A stretch of DNA of 64,000 nucleotides from an uncultured Kiloniellaceae bacterium (lineage in GTDB: Bacteria; Pseudomonadota; Alphaproteobacteria; Kiloniellales; Kiloniellaceae), in NCBI GenBank assembly GCA_947500035.1, contig CANMQP010000005.1, positions 806,001-870,000 on the forward strand. Direction: 5' to 3'. The notes beneath the pieces were generated by a model. It was not told the DNA's origin and made no database searches. It was given only the letters and a program-made list of their open reading frames with translations. Below are positions 15,596-24,521 of this stretch, in pieces (position 1 is the stretch's first letter; each line of letters opens with the position of its first letter). The position numbers were made by a program, and so were the translations under genes.

Positions 15596-16129
15596 CTAAT
15601 CCGTCGTGTTCTTGAATTCCCCATCCTGGGCAAACTGCGGCAGGCCATCCTCCAGGTCGTAATAAGCCCCCTTGTCGGCGACAAAAATATGCCCTGCCGT
15701 CGTCAAACCGGGCGCCTTTTCAAGGCTGCCGGCGGCAATTGCGATTCGTCCGCTCCCATGCTCTTCCCAAAAGAGTGTCGCGCCGCAGTCCCGGCAAAAC
15801 CCGCGGCGGGCGGTATCGCTGGCGTGGTACCACTTCAACCCGCCGTCCCTGATAAAGCGGAAATCTTCATGCGATGCGTTGGTCGAGGCAAGGTAATGCC
15901 CTGTCATTTTCCGGCACTGACCACAGTGGCAATTGACGACGGGTTCGAGCGGCCCACCGACCTCGAACGCCACGGCGCCGCAGAGGCAAACGCCGCGTGT
16001 AACTGTCCCCTTCTCGGTCATATCGGCCTCGGACAGATCGACCTCGGACACGTCGGACTCGGGCATATCGCGCAAGTTCCTCCTTTTGCCGCGGGCCGGG
16101 AACGCCAGCTCCAGTAGATCCGCCGTCAT
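15596..16129 (-). CDS. GFA/CENP-V family zinc-binding protein
   Basis: This 177-residue protein is of the glutathione-dependent formaldehyde-activating enzyme (GFA) family. The zinc ligands are visible as CLCGAV, then CHCGQCRK, and CRDCGATLFW. Despite the family name, many members have no proven formaldehyde activity. The start at 16129 overlaps the stop of the acetyltransferase gene (ATGA), but the GFA fold begins only near residue 43. The preceding acidic stretch comprises pentapeptide units (MPESD, VSEVD, LSEAD) encoded by a 15-bp tandem repeat. The real start could be the Met at about residue 22 or 37. Probably co-transcribed with the acetyltransferase. Confidence 0.85.
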   Translation of the reverse strand: MTADLLELAFPARGKRRNLRDMPESDVSEVDLSEADMTEKGTVTRGVCLCGAVAFEVGGPLEPVVNCHCGQCRKMTGHYLASTNASHEDFRFIRDGGLKWYHASDTARRGFCRDCGATLFWEEHGSGRIAIAAGSLEKAPGLTTAGHIFVADKGAYYDLEDGLPQFAQDGEFKNTTD

Positions 16130-16704
16130 GCTGCAATCAGTGTCTTACGCATGATGGGGCGCGTATCGGACCGCCTCAATACCTCCCTAAAGCCCGCTCT
16201 TACGAACGCGGCTTCGAATCCCGTCCAGGCGTAGACCGCCGGATAAGGCTTTTTGTTCGGGGCAATCGGATAGCCCTCGAGAACGGCCCCGCCCTGCTCC
16301 CGGACGAATTCACAGGCCGCTTTCAGCAGCGCCACGGTAAGCCCCGTTTTGCGGTGGCTCTTGCGAATGAGGAAGCAGGAGACACTCCAGACATCTTCTT
16401 CATCGACCGGCTTCAAAACCCGCGAAGCCTCCAGCCGCGTGAAATCGGTCCGTGGCGCGAGGGAACACCAGGCGACAGCCTGCGACCCGTCATAGGCCAG
16501 GAGCCCGGGTGGCCGGTCCAATTCGAAAATCTTCTTCATGGTCAGACGGTTGCCTTCGCCTTTTTGCGCGTCGAACGACTTGTTGCTTAAGCGCCAGGTC
16601 ATGCACCAGCAGCCCCCGTAGCCACCCTTCTCACCCATCAAATCCTCGAAGTCCGGCCAGCGGTCGGCGGTCGCCGCATGGATAATGATGTCTTTTTCGC
16701 TCAT
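16126..16704 (-). CDS. GNAT family N-acetyltransferase
   Basis: The 192-residue protein is a GCN5-related acetyltransferase. A Cys- and Gly-rich N-terminal segment (GGYGGCWCMTW) and the acetyl-CoA binding region SCFLIRKSHRKTGLTVALLKAA (about residues 108-129) match a family of uncharacterised acetyltransferases often found next to small metabolic genes. It probably transfers acetyl to a small amine or antibiotic-like molecule; the acceptor is unknown. It is the first gene of a two-gene unit with the GFA protein (four-base overlap) and is divergent from the DUF1491 gene. Confidence 0.8.
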   Translation of the reverse strand: MSEKDIIIHAATADRWPDFEDLMGEKGGYGGCWCMTWRLSNKSFDAQKGEGNRLTMKKIFELDRPPGLLAYDGSQAVAWCSLAPRTDFTRLEASRVLKPVDEEDVWSVSCFLIRKSHRKTGLTVALLKAACEFVREQGGAVLEGYPIAPNKKPYPAVYAWTGFEAAFVRAGFREVLRRSDTRPIMRKTLIAA

Positions 16705-16883
16705 TGCAGAGCCAACCTCATGAAGCCCGATCCAGTTCTGAAATCTTAATATGTTCTTATTTTGTTCTCAAGCATTTTTCCCTATGCTTCTCTCTTGTTC
16801 AGCATTGTAAAGGCCTTTACCGAAGCGCTTTCCCATGGCTAGTTTGCGGTCGACCCGCCTCATCTCAACTGCCTGAGCGCTCT

Positions 16884-17222
16884 ATGTTCGACGACAGATT
16901 GCCGACCCATCTCTGGATCCAGGCACACATCCGCACCTGCTCCGTCGAAGGAACACCCGCCACGGTCATGCACAAGGGCGAGAGGATGAGTGGAATGCTG
17001 TTGCTCAAACTCAATCAGCTCGATCTTGGCTGCCGTGTCCTGACGCAAATGCGCGACATCGACGGAAAGCTGGGCTGGATGCCCGCCCTGAAGGGTGAAC
17101 TGGTCGCGGAGCCTGAAGCGGACGAATACATCGCCCGTGCGGTTAAGCGCGACCCCGACCTTTGGGTCGTCGAAATCGAGAGCCGCGACGGCAGCCATCC
17201 CTTCGAAGGCAAGCTGCTCTAA
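16884..17222 (+). CDS. DUF1491 family protein
   Basis: The 112-residue cytosolic protein matches the DUF1491 family, which is largely confined to alphaproteobacteria. The opening RLPTHLWIQAHIR, the middle GMLLLKLNQLDLGCRVLTQ, and the end DPDLWVVEIESRDG are characteristic. No biochemical role is known to me. The ATG at 16884 was chosen over a longer frame starting at 16704, because family members start just before this motif and the extra leader is low-complexity and overlaps the divergent promoter region. It is transcribed divergently from the acetyltransferase. Confidence 0.85.
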   Translation: MFDDRLPTHLWIQAHIRTCSVEGTPATVMHKGERMSGMLLLKLNQLDLGCRVLTQMRDIDGKLGWMPALKGELVAEPEADEYIARAVKRDPDLWVVEIESRDGSHPFEGKLL

Positions 17223-17333
17223 CCAGCCTGCTGCCATCGACAGGTTATCTGCCCCAGACCTGCCCCATTCCCGACTGAATGGGAACGCATTCCTTTGCTG
17301 AATTGAGGGACCCTCCAGTAAAGGAAAACTCTC

Positions 17334-18083
17334 GTGTCAGATATCATCAAACAATCCGGCTTCGGCCTTGCCACGGCCGGCCTCTTTGTCGCCCTCGGCC
17401 TGGGGAGCTCCGCCGCGCTTCTTGGTCAGAGTCTCATCGAAATGCGCCGCGCCGAGCGGATCGTATCGGTGAAGGGACTGTCCGAACGCGAAGTCGAAGC
17501 TTCCATCGCCAGTTGGCGCCTTCCCTTTCGCGGAACGGCCAGCGAACGCCAGTCCGCCGTTACCGAAGCCATCAAATCCCGCGACACCATCATCGCCTTC
17601 GCAGAAGAAGGCGGCCTGAGCCGCAGCGAACTGGTGGTCGAACCCTTCACCTTGAGGGTCGAGCGGAACTTCCTGACCATCGATGGCGAACAGCGGGAGC
17701 AGCTGCGCTACGTCGCCTCCGGCGCGATCCGGCTACGCAGCGAGAATACGGCCGCGATCGCCAATCTGACCGCAAACACCCCCACCCTCCTGGACCGGGG
17801 TGTCCTGCTGGGCGACACGGACTACGGCGAGACACCGCGCGCCGAGTACATCTTTACCGGCATCAACGACATCAAGCCGGAGATGATCGCCGAAGCAACC
17901 AAGAGCGCCCGGGAGGCGGCGCAACGCTTTGCCGAAGACTCCGGCAGTTCGATTGGCCGGATCGCCTCCGCAAACCAGGGTGTCGTTCAGTTTCTTGCCC
18001 GCGACGGCAACTACGACGAACGCTTTGAGCGTTTCAAAGTCATCCGCGTGGTGAGCACGGTCCGCTACGAGCTGGTGGAATAG
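17334..18083 (+). CDS. SIMPL domain (DUF541, YggE-like) protein
   Basis: This 249-residue protein has an N-terminal membrane segment (GLATAGLFVALGLGSSAALLG) followed by a SIMPL/DUF541 domain, recognisable from RIVSVKGLSEREVEASIASW and the C-terminal FKVIRVVSTVRYELVE. Relatives include E. coli YggE, which forms a periplasmic ring and has been linked to oxidative-stress tolerance, and the lipoprotein-like SIMPL proteins. The start is GTG with AAAGGA upstream. The N-terminal segment could be a signal anchor or a cleaved signal. It stands alone, 111 bp after the DUF1491 gene. The precise role is unknown. Confidence 0.88.
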   Translation: MSDIIKQSGFGLATAGLFVALGLGSSAALLGQSLIEMRRAERIVSVKGLSEREVEASIASWRLPFRGTASERQSAVTEAIKSRDTIIAFAEEGGLSRSELVVEPFTLRVERNFLTIDGEQREQLRYVASGAIRLRSENTAAIANLTANTPTLLDRGVLLGDTDYGETPRAEYIFTGINDIKPEMIAEATKSAREAAQRFAEDSGSSIGRIASANQGVVQFLARDGNYDERFERFKVIRVVSTVRYELVE

Positions 18084-18221
18084 ATCACGGCAAGAGTTGT
18101 TTCCCTAGTCAAAGCGCAGTTGCAGCTATCCGGTCATTTTAAGCGCAATTATCAATATATTTTCTCATTTTTGGATCCAAACAGAGGCATCAACGCAAGA
18201 AGACCGGGCTATTATGCCCGG

Positions 18222-19271
18222 ATGCTGCACCACACACATACGCCCCTTCGGGCCACCACACCGCGCTTATTCAGAACCAGCGCAGGTCGACCGCTCGCCA
18301 TGCTGCGGAACTGTCCGGCGTATGAGGCGACGCCTCTGCATCGTCTTGATAGGCTGGCCGGTGAGCTTGGCATTGCAGCACTTTGGGCAAAGGACGAGAC
18401 ACAGCGTATGGGGCTGGGCAGCTTCAAAGCCCTCGGCGGCGCCTTTGCTGTGGCACAGATGATCACCGACGCTGCCACGACCTCCGACCTTACGAGCCAG
18501 AAGGCCCGGGACGCAGCCGCAGGCATGACCTTCATCACGGCCAGCGCGGGCAATCACGGTCTTTCGGTCGCCGCCGGCGCGCGGGTCTTCGGCGCCCGAG
18601 CGGTTATCGTCCTCTCGAGCTCGGTGCCGGAGTCTTTTGCCAAGCGGATCCGCGCCATAAACGCCGAGGTCGTGCGGGTGGACGGCAGCTACGAGGACAG
18701 CGTCGCGGAAGCCATGCGCCTTGCGGAGACGAAAGCCTGGCTTCTCTTGGCCGATGGCTCCTGGGAGGGCTATATCGAGCGCCCTGCCATGGTCATGGAA
18801 GGCTACACGGTCCTTGCGGAGGAATGCCGCTCGGATTTCGTAACGGCCAGGCTTTGGCCAACCCATGTCTTCCTGCAGGCCGGGGTCGGCGGCCTCGCGG
18901 CAGCGGTGGCGGCCCACATCCGGGAATTGTGGGACGAGCAGCCGCACATCATCGTGGTCGAGCCGGATGCCGCGCCTTGTCTGATGGCAAGCGTCAAAGC
19001 GGGACATCTGACCCGCGCCGAGGGACCGCTCTCCAACATGGGCCGGCTCGACTGCAAGGATGCATCCCTCATTGCTTTCGACTCGCTTCGACGGGACGCG
19101 GAGAGCTTCGTCACCGTCTCAGATGAGGAAGCTGTGGCAGCCGTCGCGCTCTACGGACAGCACGGCATCGCAACGACCCCGAGCGGTGCCGCCACTCTGG
19201 CCGCCCTTCAGCTCATGTCGCCCGGGCCGGACAGCCGTTGTCTGCTGATCGTTTCGGAAGGCGGCACTTGA
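18222..19271 (+). CDS. Diaminopropionate ammonia-lyase-like PLP enzyme
   Basis: The 349-residue protein is a fold-type II PLP enzyme closest in pattern to diaminopropionate ammonia-lyase (DpaL/YgeX), which converts 2,3-diaminopropionate to pyruvate and ammonia. PLP-Lys is in GLGSFKALGGAFA, the phosphate/substrate loop is TASAGNHGLSVA, and a Gly-rich segment QAGVGGLAAAVA lies midway, with TTPSGAATLAAL near the end. The ATG at 18222 gives a leader of usual length; an upstream TTG at 18120 would add 34 atypical residues. It converges on the Lrp/AsnC gene, 10 bp away, which may regulate amino-acid use. Threonine dehydratase-like activity is an alternative. Confidence 0.82.
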   Translation: MLHHTHTPLRATTPRLFRTSAGRPLAMLRNCPAYEATPLHRLDRLAGELGIAALWAKDETQRMGLGSFKALGGAFAVAQMITDAATTSDLTSQKARDAAAGMTFITASAGNHGLSVAAGARVFGARAVIVLSSSVPESFAKRIRAINAEVVRVDGSYEDSVAEAMRLAETKAWLLLADGSWEGYIERPAMVMEGYTVLAEECRSDFVTARLWPTHVFLQAGVGGLAAAVAAHIRELWDEQPHIIVVEPDAAPCLMASVKAGHLTRAEGPLSNMGRLDCKDASLIAFDSLRRDAESFVTVSDEEAVAAVALYGQHGIATTPSGAATLAALQLMSPGPDSRCLLIVSEGGT

Positions 19272-19281
19272 GCTCCGGGAA

Positions 19282-19749
19282 TCACTCGGATAAAGGCACC
19301 GAAAGTCCCACCTTGGTGCGGTCCATGACCACCGAGGTTCGAAAGCGTTTCACGTTTGTATCCTCGAAGAACAACCGCTGCGTCAGGCTCTCGAAATCCG
19401 CCATATCTCTGGCCAGTACAATCAGCGCGAAGTCGGCCTCGCCCGTGATGTAGTAGCATTGCTGTACCTGGGGTTCCGCCCTCGCCTTGCGGCGGAAGGC
19501 GTCCAGCTGATCCAGGCGTTCGCGCTCAAGTTCCACCATGACCAGAAACGTCATGGCGTAACCCGCGGCTTCGGGCGAGACGACAGTGGATTCCCCAAGG
19601 ATCAAGCCATCGGCCTTCAGGTTCCTGATCCGCCGCTGAACGGTCGCCACGGACAGGCCGGTTTCCGCCGCAATCGTCTCCAGGCGTTCCCGTGCGTTCT
19701 CCTGCAAAAGGCGCAGAATCCTGGTGTCGGCCGGGCTCAATTTGCTCAT
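19282..19749 (-). CDS. Lrp/AsnC family transcriptional regulator
   Basis: The 155-residue protein has the two parts of the feast/famine family: an N-terminal helix-turn-helix (ADTRILRLLQENARERLETI, then TGLSVATVQRRIRNL) and a C-terminal RAM ligand-binding domain (QQCYYITGEADFALIVLARD). Such proteins sense amino acids and form octamers or higher assemblies. The ATG at 19749 has GGAGGGC just upstream. It lies 28 bp downstream of prfC on the same strand and converges with the ammonia-lyase gene, a plausible target since Lrp-type regulators commonly control nearby catabolic genes. That link is inferred. Confidence 0.9.
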   Translation of the reverse strand: MSKLSPADTRILRLLQENARERLETIAAETGLSVATVQRRIRNLKADGLILGESTVVSPEAAGYAMTFLVMVELERERLDQLDAFRRKARAEPQVQQCYYITGEADFALIVLARDMADFESLTQRLFFEDTNVKRFRTSVVMDRTKVGLSVPLSE

Positions 19750-19777
19750 GCCGCCCTCCGTCTCCAAAAACCGGACC

Positions 19778-21397
19778 TCAGGAACGTTCCCGGGTCGCCG
19801 TGAACTTCAGTTTCGGCCAGTCCTCGATGGCCCGGTTCAGGTCCCAGCTGTTGCGCGCCATATAGACCGGCGCGCCATCGCGGTCCTCCGCGGCGCTGCT
19901 TTGGTTACGATCCAGGAAACGCTTCATTTCGGCCGGGTCTCCATCGACCCAGCGTGCGGAATAGAAGGGTGCGGCCTCGAAGCCGACCTTGATGCCGTAT
20001 TCGCTCTCGATCCGGGTGGCCAGGACATCAATCTGAAGCTGACCCACCACGCCCACGATCCAGTCGGCGCCGATCAGGGGCCGGAACACCTGGGTCACGC
20101 CTTCCTCGGCCAGACTCTCCAGGGCTTTCTTTAGATGTTTCGCCTTCATGGGATCGTCCAGGCGCACCCGCCGCAGGATTTCCGGCGCGAAGTTCGGAAT
20201 TCCCGTAAAGCGAAGGTTTTCGCCTTCGGTCAGCGTATCGCCGACCCTGAGCGTGCCGTGGTTCGGCACACCGATGATGTCGCCCGGCCAAGCCTCTTCG
20301 GCCAGTTCCCGGCTCTGTGCGAAGAAGAGGATCGGGTTGTATATACCAATCGATTTCCCGGTTCTGACCTGATGCATCTTCAGGCCGCGCTTGAACTTGC
20401 CCGAGCAGAGCCGCATGAAGGCGATCCGGTCCCGGTGGTTCGGATCCATATTGGCCTGAACCTTGAAGACAAAGCCGGTGACCGGTTTTTCGTCAGGTTC
20501 AATCTCGCGCTTATCGGTCGGCTGCGGGCGTGGCGAGGGCGCGAAGTCGACGACGGCGTCGAGCAGCTGTTTGATGCCGAAGGACCTCAGGGCCGAGCCG
20601 AAGAATACGGGCGTCAGATGACCGGCCCGATAGCTCTCCAGATCGAACTCGGGACACGCGGCCTGTACCAGTTCCATCTCCTCGCGCGCCTGCGCCAGTT
20701 GGTCTGCCGGTAAGGCGGCATCCAGCTTGGGGTCATCCACCGGCGCATCGATCACATCTGTAAGTTCGCTCGAGTCCTTATTGCCGTCGAACAGCATCAT
20801 CTTCTCTTCGCGCATATCGTAGCAGCCGCGGAAAATGCCGCCCATGCCGACCGGCCAGGACATGGGAGTGGTATCCAGGGCCAGGATTTCCGAGATCTCG
20901 TCCAGGATCTCAAAATTGTCGCGGGCCTCCCGGTCCATCTTGTTGATAAAGGTGATGATCGGCACGTCACGCAGTCGGCAGACCTCGAAGAGCTTGCGGG
21001 TCTGGGCCTCGATACCCTTGGCGCCATCGATCACCATGATCGCGGAATCGACCGCCGTCAGGGTGCGGTAGGTGTCCTCGCTGAAGTCTTCATGGCCCGG
21101 CGTATCGAGCAGGTTGAAGGTCACGTCCCGGTATTCGAAAGTCATGACCGAGGTGGTCACGGAAATACCGCGCGACTGCTCGATCTTCATCCAGTCCGAC
21201 CGCGCGCGTCGGCCCTCGCCCTTGGCCTTGACCTGGCCGGCGAGATGGATGGCGCCGCCCATCAGCAGCAGCTTTTCGGTCAGCGTGGTTTTACCGGCAT
21301 CAGGATGCGCGATAATGGCAAAGGTCCGCCGCTTTTTCGCTGCCTCGCCGATGCTCGCGGGTCCCGTATCGGCGGGCGCCGACGCCATGTCGTTCAT
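19778..21397 (-). CDS. prfC: Peptide chain release factor 3
   Basis: The 539-residue GTPase recycles release factors RF1/RF2 from the ribosome after termination. G1 (AHPDAGKTTLTEKLL), switch I (QSRGISVTTSVM), G3 (LLDTPGHEDFSEDTY), G4 (FINKMDRE) and the RF3-specific C-terminal GVVGQLQIDVLATRIESEYG are visible. Length is close to the E. coli protein (529). The ATG at 21397 is taken as start; a TTG two codons upstream is better spaced from GGAG and could be used. The Lrp gene follows 28 bp downstream on the same strand. Confidence 0.95.
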   Translation of the reverse strand: MNDMASAPADTGPASIGEAAKKRRTFAIIAHPDAGKTTLTEKLLLMGGAIHLAGQVKAKGEGRRARSDWMKIEQSRGISVTTSVMTFEYRDVTFNLLDTPGHEDFSEDTYRTLTAVDSAIMVIDGAKGIEAQTRKLFEVCRLRDVPIITFINKMDREARDNFEILDEISEILALDTTPMSWPVGMGGIFRGCYDMREEKMMLFDGNKDSSELTDVIDAPVDDPKLDAALPADQLAQAREEMELVQAACPEFDLESYRAGHLTPVFFGSALRSFGIKQLLDAVVDFAPSPRPQPTDKREIEPDEKPVTGFVFKVQANMDPNHRDRIAFMRLCSGKFKRGLKMHQVRTGKSIGIYNPILFFAQSRELAEEAWPGDIIGVPNHGTLRVGDTLTEGENLRFTGIPNFAPEILRRVRLDDPMKAKHLKKALESLAEEGVTQVFRPLIGADWIVGVVGQLQIDVLATRIESEYGIKVGFEAAPFYSARWVDGDPAEMKRFLDRNQSSAAEDRDGAPVYMARNSWDLNRAIEDWPKLKFTATRERS

Positions 21398-21616
21398 TGA
21401 CAAAATCTGCTCCGTTGCTTCGGTCCGGCATCCTTCAAATAAACCCGACCGTTGATTTCGGCCCTTCTATGACCTGAAACCGCCTGAAATTCAAATATTG
21501 AAGCTTAAAAGGACCCCGGACCCGACTTTGCCATTACCGCCTTACCGGCCTCGCCCAACTGCGCTAGTCTTCACCCAAAATCTTAAGCTTTGCCTCCTCC
21601 CAGTTGGAAGTTCCCC

Positions 21617-22282
21617 ATGTCCACACGCTCAATCGGCCTCGATGACGATCTTTACAAATACCTTATCTCGGTTTCCCTGCGTGAACCGGCTCTCTTTACA
21701 CGCCTGCGCCGCGAGACCGAAGCCCTGCCCGAGGCCATGATGCAAATCAGCCCGGAACAGGGACAGTTCATGCAGCTGCTGGTCAAACTGACCGGCACAA
21801 AGAACGCTCTGGAGATCGGCACCTTCACCGGATACAGCGCTCTGGCCGTGGCCACTGTGCTTCCCGAAAACGGCAGGCTGATCGCTTGTGATATCAGCGA
21901 GTCCTATACCTCGGTCGGTCGGCCCTACTGGGATGAAGCGGGAGTGACTGACAAGATAGATCTTCGCATCGGTCCGGCAGTCGCGACCCTGGACTCACTG
22001 ATTGCGGAAGGATCGGAAGCCAGTTTCGATTTCGCATTCATAGACGCTGATAAGACCAACTACGCAAACTACTATGAACGCTGCCTGAAACTGCTCCGCC
22101 CTGGCGGCCTGATTGCCATCGATAATGTGCTCTGGGACGGCGCGGTTGTGAATCCCAAAGACATCAGCGCCGATACGCAAGCAATCCGCGCCTTAAACGA
22201 TGCCCTCAAGAACGACGAGCGGATCGATCTTTCACTGGTGCCGATCGGCGACGGTCTGACCCTGGCCCGGAAACGTCCATGA
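21617..22282 (+). CDS. Class I SAM-dependent O-methyltransferase (caffeoyl-CoA OMT-like)
   Basis: The 221-residue enzyme matches the bacterial O-methyltransferase family 3. The SAM-binding loop is ALEIGTFTGYSALAVA, the catalytic metal-site Asp region is FDFAFIDADKTNY, and LLRPGGLIAIDNVLWDG follows. Members methylate vicinal hydroxyls of catechols or other small acceptors with a divalent metal; the substrate here is not known. The ATG at 21617 begins the recognisable N-terminus. Its last codon overlaps the ATG of the DUF6882 gene (ATGA), so both are likely co-translated. Confidence 0.92.
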   Translation: MSTRSIGLDDDLYKYLISVSLREPALFTRLRRETEALPEAMMQISPEQGQFMQLLVKLTGTKNALEIGTFTGYSALAVATVLPENGRLIACDISESYTSVGRPYWDEAGVTDKIDLRIGPAVATLDSLIAEGSEASFDFAFIDADKTNYANYYERCLKLLRPGGLIAIDNVLWDGAVVNPKDISADTQAIRALNDALKNDERIDLSLVPIGDGLTLARKRP

Positions 22283-22740
22283 GCTGGAGTCAACAAGAGA
22301 TCGAGGCCTTTACCGCAGAAGCCTGGGAAGGACTGGAAGCGGCACAGTCGGCCCTGACACGGCGTTTCGATCTCGAGGGCCGCGATTGGCAGATGGATCA
22401 GCAACAGGGTACGGTGACGCTGACGGGAGAAGGCAGAGCACCACTGACCTTCGATGCCATTGCCATCGGCTCCCTCGCAAAGACAACATGGATGTGGGCC
22501 TGGGCCAACGACTCGATTCTCGAAAATTTCTCATCACAATCGGCCGAATTGAAGCAGTTGACCGAAACCTCAGGCCTGGCTTTCTTCGCTCAGCCGCTTT
22601 GGGAAGATGCGATTGAAGATGACGCCTGGAGTGCGGCGGCTATCGCCTTAAAGGTCCTGGGTGGAACCGCTGTCTACCGCTGTCCGATTGCCGCGGACAC
22701 CAGCCTCTTCGTCTTACTGCGGGAACGCTTCAACGCTTGA
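22279..22740 (+). CDS. DUF6882 family protein
   Basis: This 153-residue protein resembles the DUF6882 group by its central KTTWMWAWANDSI segment and the following FFAQPLWEDAIEDDAWSAA region. It has no signal peptide or membrane segment and appears cytosolic. Nothing is known to me about its function. It overlaps the O-methyltransferase by four bases, so it is probably made with it; whether the two act together is open. The DUF192 gene converges on it, with eight bases between the stops. Confidence 0.7.
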   Translation: MSWSQQEIEAFTAEAWEGLEAAQSALTRRFDLEGRDWQMDQQQGTVTLTGEGRAPLTFDAIAIGSLAKTTWMWAWANDSILENFSSQSAELKQLTETSGLAFFAQPLWEDAIEDDAWSAAAIALKVLGGTAVYRCPIAADTSLFVLLRERFNA

Positions 22741-22748
22741 TGAGAGCT

Positions 22749-23213
22749 TTAGAAGCTCGAGTGTTCGACCCGGTCGCCTTCCTTGATACCCAGGCGTGAG
22801 ACCGTTCCGCCGTTCAGTTCCAGCACCCCGGTAATCGCCTCACCGGAAGGAATCCGCTTGGTGGATTGCGGCACGGTCCGCTCAACGATTTTGACAATCC
22901 GGCCGTCGCCCTTGATGAAGAGCATGTCCAACGGCAAAAAGGTGTTCTGCATCCACATCACTGCCTCGCGTGAGGGCTGATAGATAAAGAGCATCCCCGC
23001 GTCGGCCGCCATTTCCCGCCGGAACATCAGGCCCTGCGCCTGCTGCTTCGGATCCAATGCCATCTCGACGGTAAAGCTGTGTTCTTCACCGTCTTGCGTG
23101 ACGATCGTCAGTTCCTCGCGTTCAAAGGTCGCGAGGCCGCTTTGCGCAGAGGCAGCAGAGCCGGTCAGGCAGAAAACGCAGATCAGAACGAGACGGTGAA
23201 GATGGGAGATCAT
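22749..23213 (-). CDS. DUF192 family secreted protein
   Basis: The 154-residue protein has a signal peptide (LVLICVFCLTGSAASA) and a DUF192 domain, recognisable by QAQGLMFRREMAADAGMLF and the following PSREAVMWMQNTFLPLDMLF, with TGVLELNGG near the end. It should be periplasmic. DUF192 proteins are small beta-rich domains of uncertain function. The ATG at 23213 is the natural start before the signal sequence. It lies 35 bp downstream of the deacetylase gene on the same strand and may share its message. Confidence 0.88.
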   Translation of the reverse strand: MISHLHRLVLICVFCLTGSAASAQSGLATFEREELTIVTQDGEEHSFTVEMALDPKQQAQGLMFRREMAADAGMLFIYQPSREAVMWMQNTFLPLDMLFIKGDGRIVKIVERTVPQSTKRIPSGEAITGVLELNGGTVSRLGIKEGDRVEHSSF

Positions 23214-23248
23214 GAAGCAGTCCGGATATTATTCGCGAGCCCTGTAAG

Positions 23249-24367
23249 CTAAGGTCTTAGGACTTCCGAGACAATATGCCGGATTTCGCTTCGCACCGGG
23301 CCCGAACGCGCAGGATCGAGTAAAGTGGTCATCCAGTGATCCGGTGGGTTTCTGCCTTTGCTGTGCCGCCAACTCAGCGCCCGCAACACCCTTTCTGCCT
23401 CATCAGACACCCGGTCCGGGATGTCGAATCCATTGAGCACGGCCCAGACACCTGCCCAGCAGCGCCCGACCGACCAGGGGTTATAGCCGCCGCCGCCCAA
23501 CACAATGAGTCGCGGCGCCAAGCCTTTGAGGCGGGATACCACCCGCCAGAGGGCCCCGTTGGAAAGCCCCAGGCGGCTCATGGGGTCCTCCGCCAGCCCG
23601 TCGGCGCCACATTGAAGCAGGATGCTGTCCGCCTCGAATTCCTCCAGCATTGGCAGGACGCAGGCCTCCATGATGTAATCCATCTCACTGTCGTTGAAAT
23701 CAGCCGGGACCGGCAGGTTGCGGGCCATTCCTGCGGCGCGGTCCCCGAGTTCACCCAGTCCACTGCCGTTCATGGGCCAACGCCCCCCTTCATGGATGGA
23801 GAGGGTCATCACCTCGTCCCGGTCATGAAAAGCGTCCTGCACGCCGTCCCCGTGGTGGGCATCCACATCCAGGTAGAAGACGCGCTCCGCGCCCCGGTCG
23901 AGGAGTTCAAGAATACAAAGCGCCGGGTCGTTGAAGAAACAAAAGCCGCTGGCATGGCCCGGTCGGCCGTGATGGGTTCCACCCGCCGGGTTGTAGACAA
24001 CCCCAGCCTCGTCGGCCAAATGCGCGGCCAGGATCGAACCGCCAGAGGCCGTTGCCGGGCGGCGGAAGACCTCTGGAAAAATCGGGTTGCCGTTGCGGCC
24101 AAGGTTGAATTTTTCCTTCTCTTCGTCGCTCAAGGTCTGCCGAACCTCGGCCCGGCGCAGCGCCGCGATATAGGCAGGATCGTGAAACCGTGCCAGCTGC
24201 GCGTCAGTGGCGAGAGGCGAATCGTGATACTGCTGCTCCGGCAGCCAGCCCATGGCACGGCACAGGTCGATGCAGGTCGACACGCGTGGAATGGCGAGCG
24301 GATGACGCATTCCATAGGTCGAATGCCGATAGATCTCACTACCGATGAATTGTGGTTCCCTTGCCAA
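23249..24367 (-). CDS. Histone deacetylase/AcuC family amidohydrolase
   Basis: The 372-residue zinc amidohydrolase belongs to the arginase/deacetylase fold, in the acetoin-utilisation AcuC branch. Active-site motifs are complete: GGTHHGRPGHASGFCFFND, LDVDAHHGDGVQ, the metal Asp in QCGADGLAEDP, and GGGGYN. It probably removes acetyl groups from lysines or polyamines. The start is a TTG, chosen because the following IGSEIYRHSTYGMRHPLAIP block is conserved in the family, so starting at the first internal ATG would delete it. It is divergent from the ABC ATPase gene. Confidence 0.9.
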   Translation of the reverse strand: MAREPQFIGSEIYRHSTYGMRHPLAIPRVSTCIDLCRAMGWLPEQQYHDSPLATDAQLARFHDPAYIAALRRAEVRQTLSDEEKEKFNLGRNGNPIFPEVFRRPATASGGSILAAHLADEAGVVYNPAGGTHHGRPGHASGFCFFNDPALCILELLDRGAERVFYLDVDAHHGDGVQDAFHDRDEVMTLSIHEGGRWPMNGSGLGELGDRAAGMARNLPVPADFNDSEMDYIMEACVLPMLEEFEADSILLQCGADGLAEDPMSRLGLSNGALWRVVSRLKGLAPRLIVLGGGGYNPWSVGRCWAGVWAVLNGFDIPDRVSDEAERVLRALSWRHSKGRNPPDHWMTTLLDPARSGPVRSEIRHIVSEVLRP

Positions 24368-24521
24368 ATTCTGTCGTCTTCCCTATTCGGAGCGCCGCAC
24401 GAGGCCCCCGGCTTGCCGCCATAGAGCACCGCTGGCATAGTTGCGCGCAGTAAGGAACCTAAGCACGGCTGACGCGAGGTCAAGCGCCGCTGCCTAATGA
24501 CGGATAACACCCAGCGGAGCA

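Noticed and set aside
17279-18028. Plus-strand frame of 249 codons overlapping the SIMPL gene in another frame
   Set aside because: The Arg-rich product lacks any family pattern, while the SIMPL frame has clear conserved motifs.
23336-24424. Plus-strand frame of 362 codons
   Set aside because: It is antisense to the deacetylase gene, whose active-site motifs are unmistakable.
24368-24521. Possible TPP riboswitch before the ThiZ-like ABC genes
   Set aside because: The conserved CTGAGA core and paired partner are not found in the leader.
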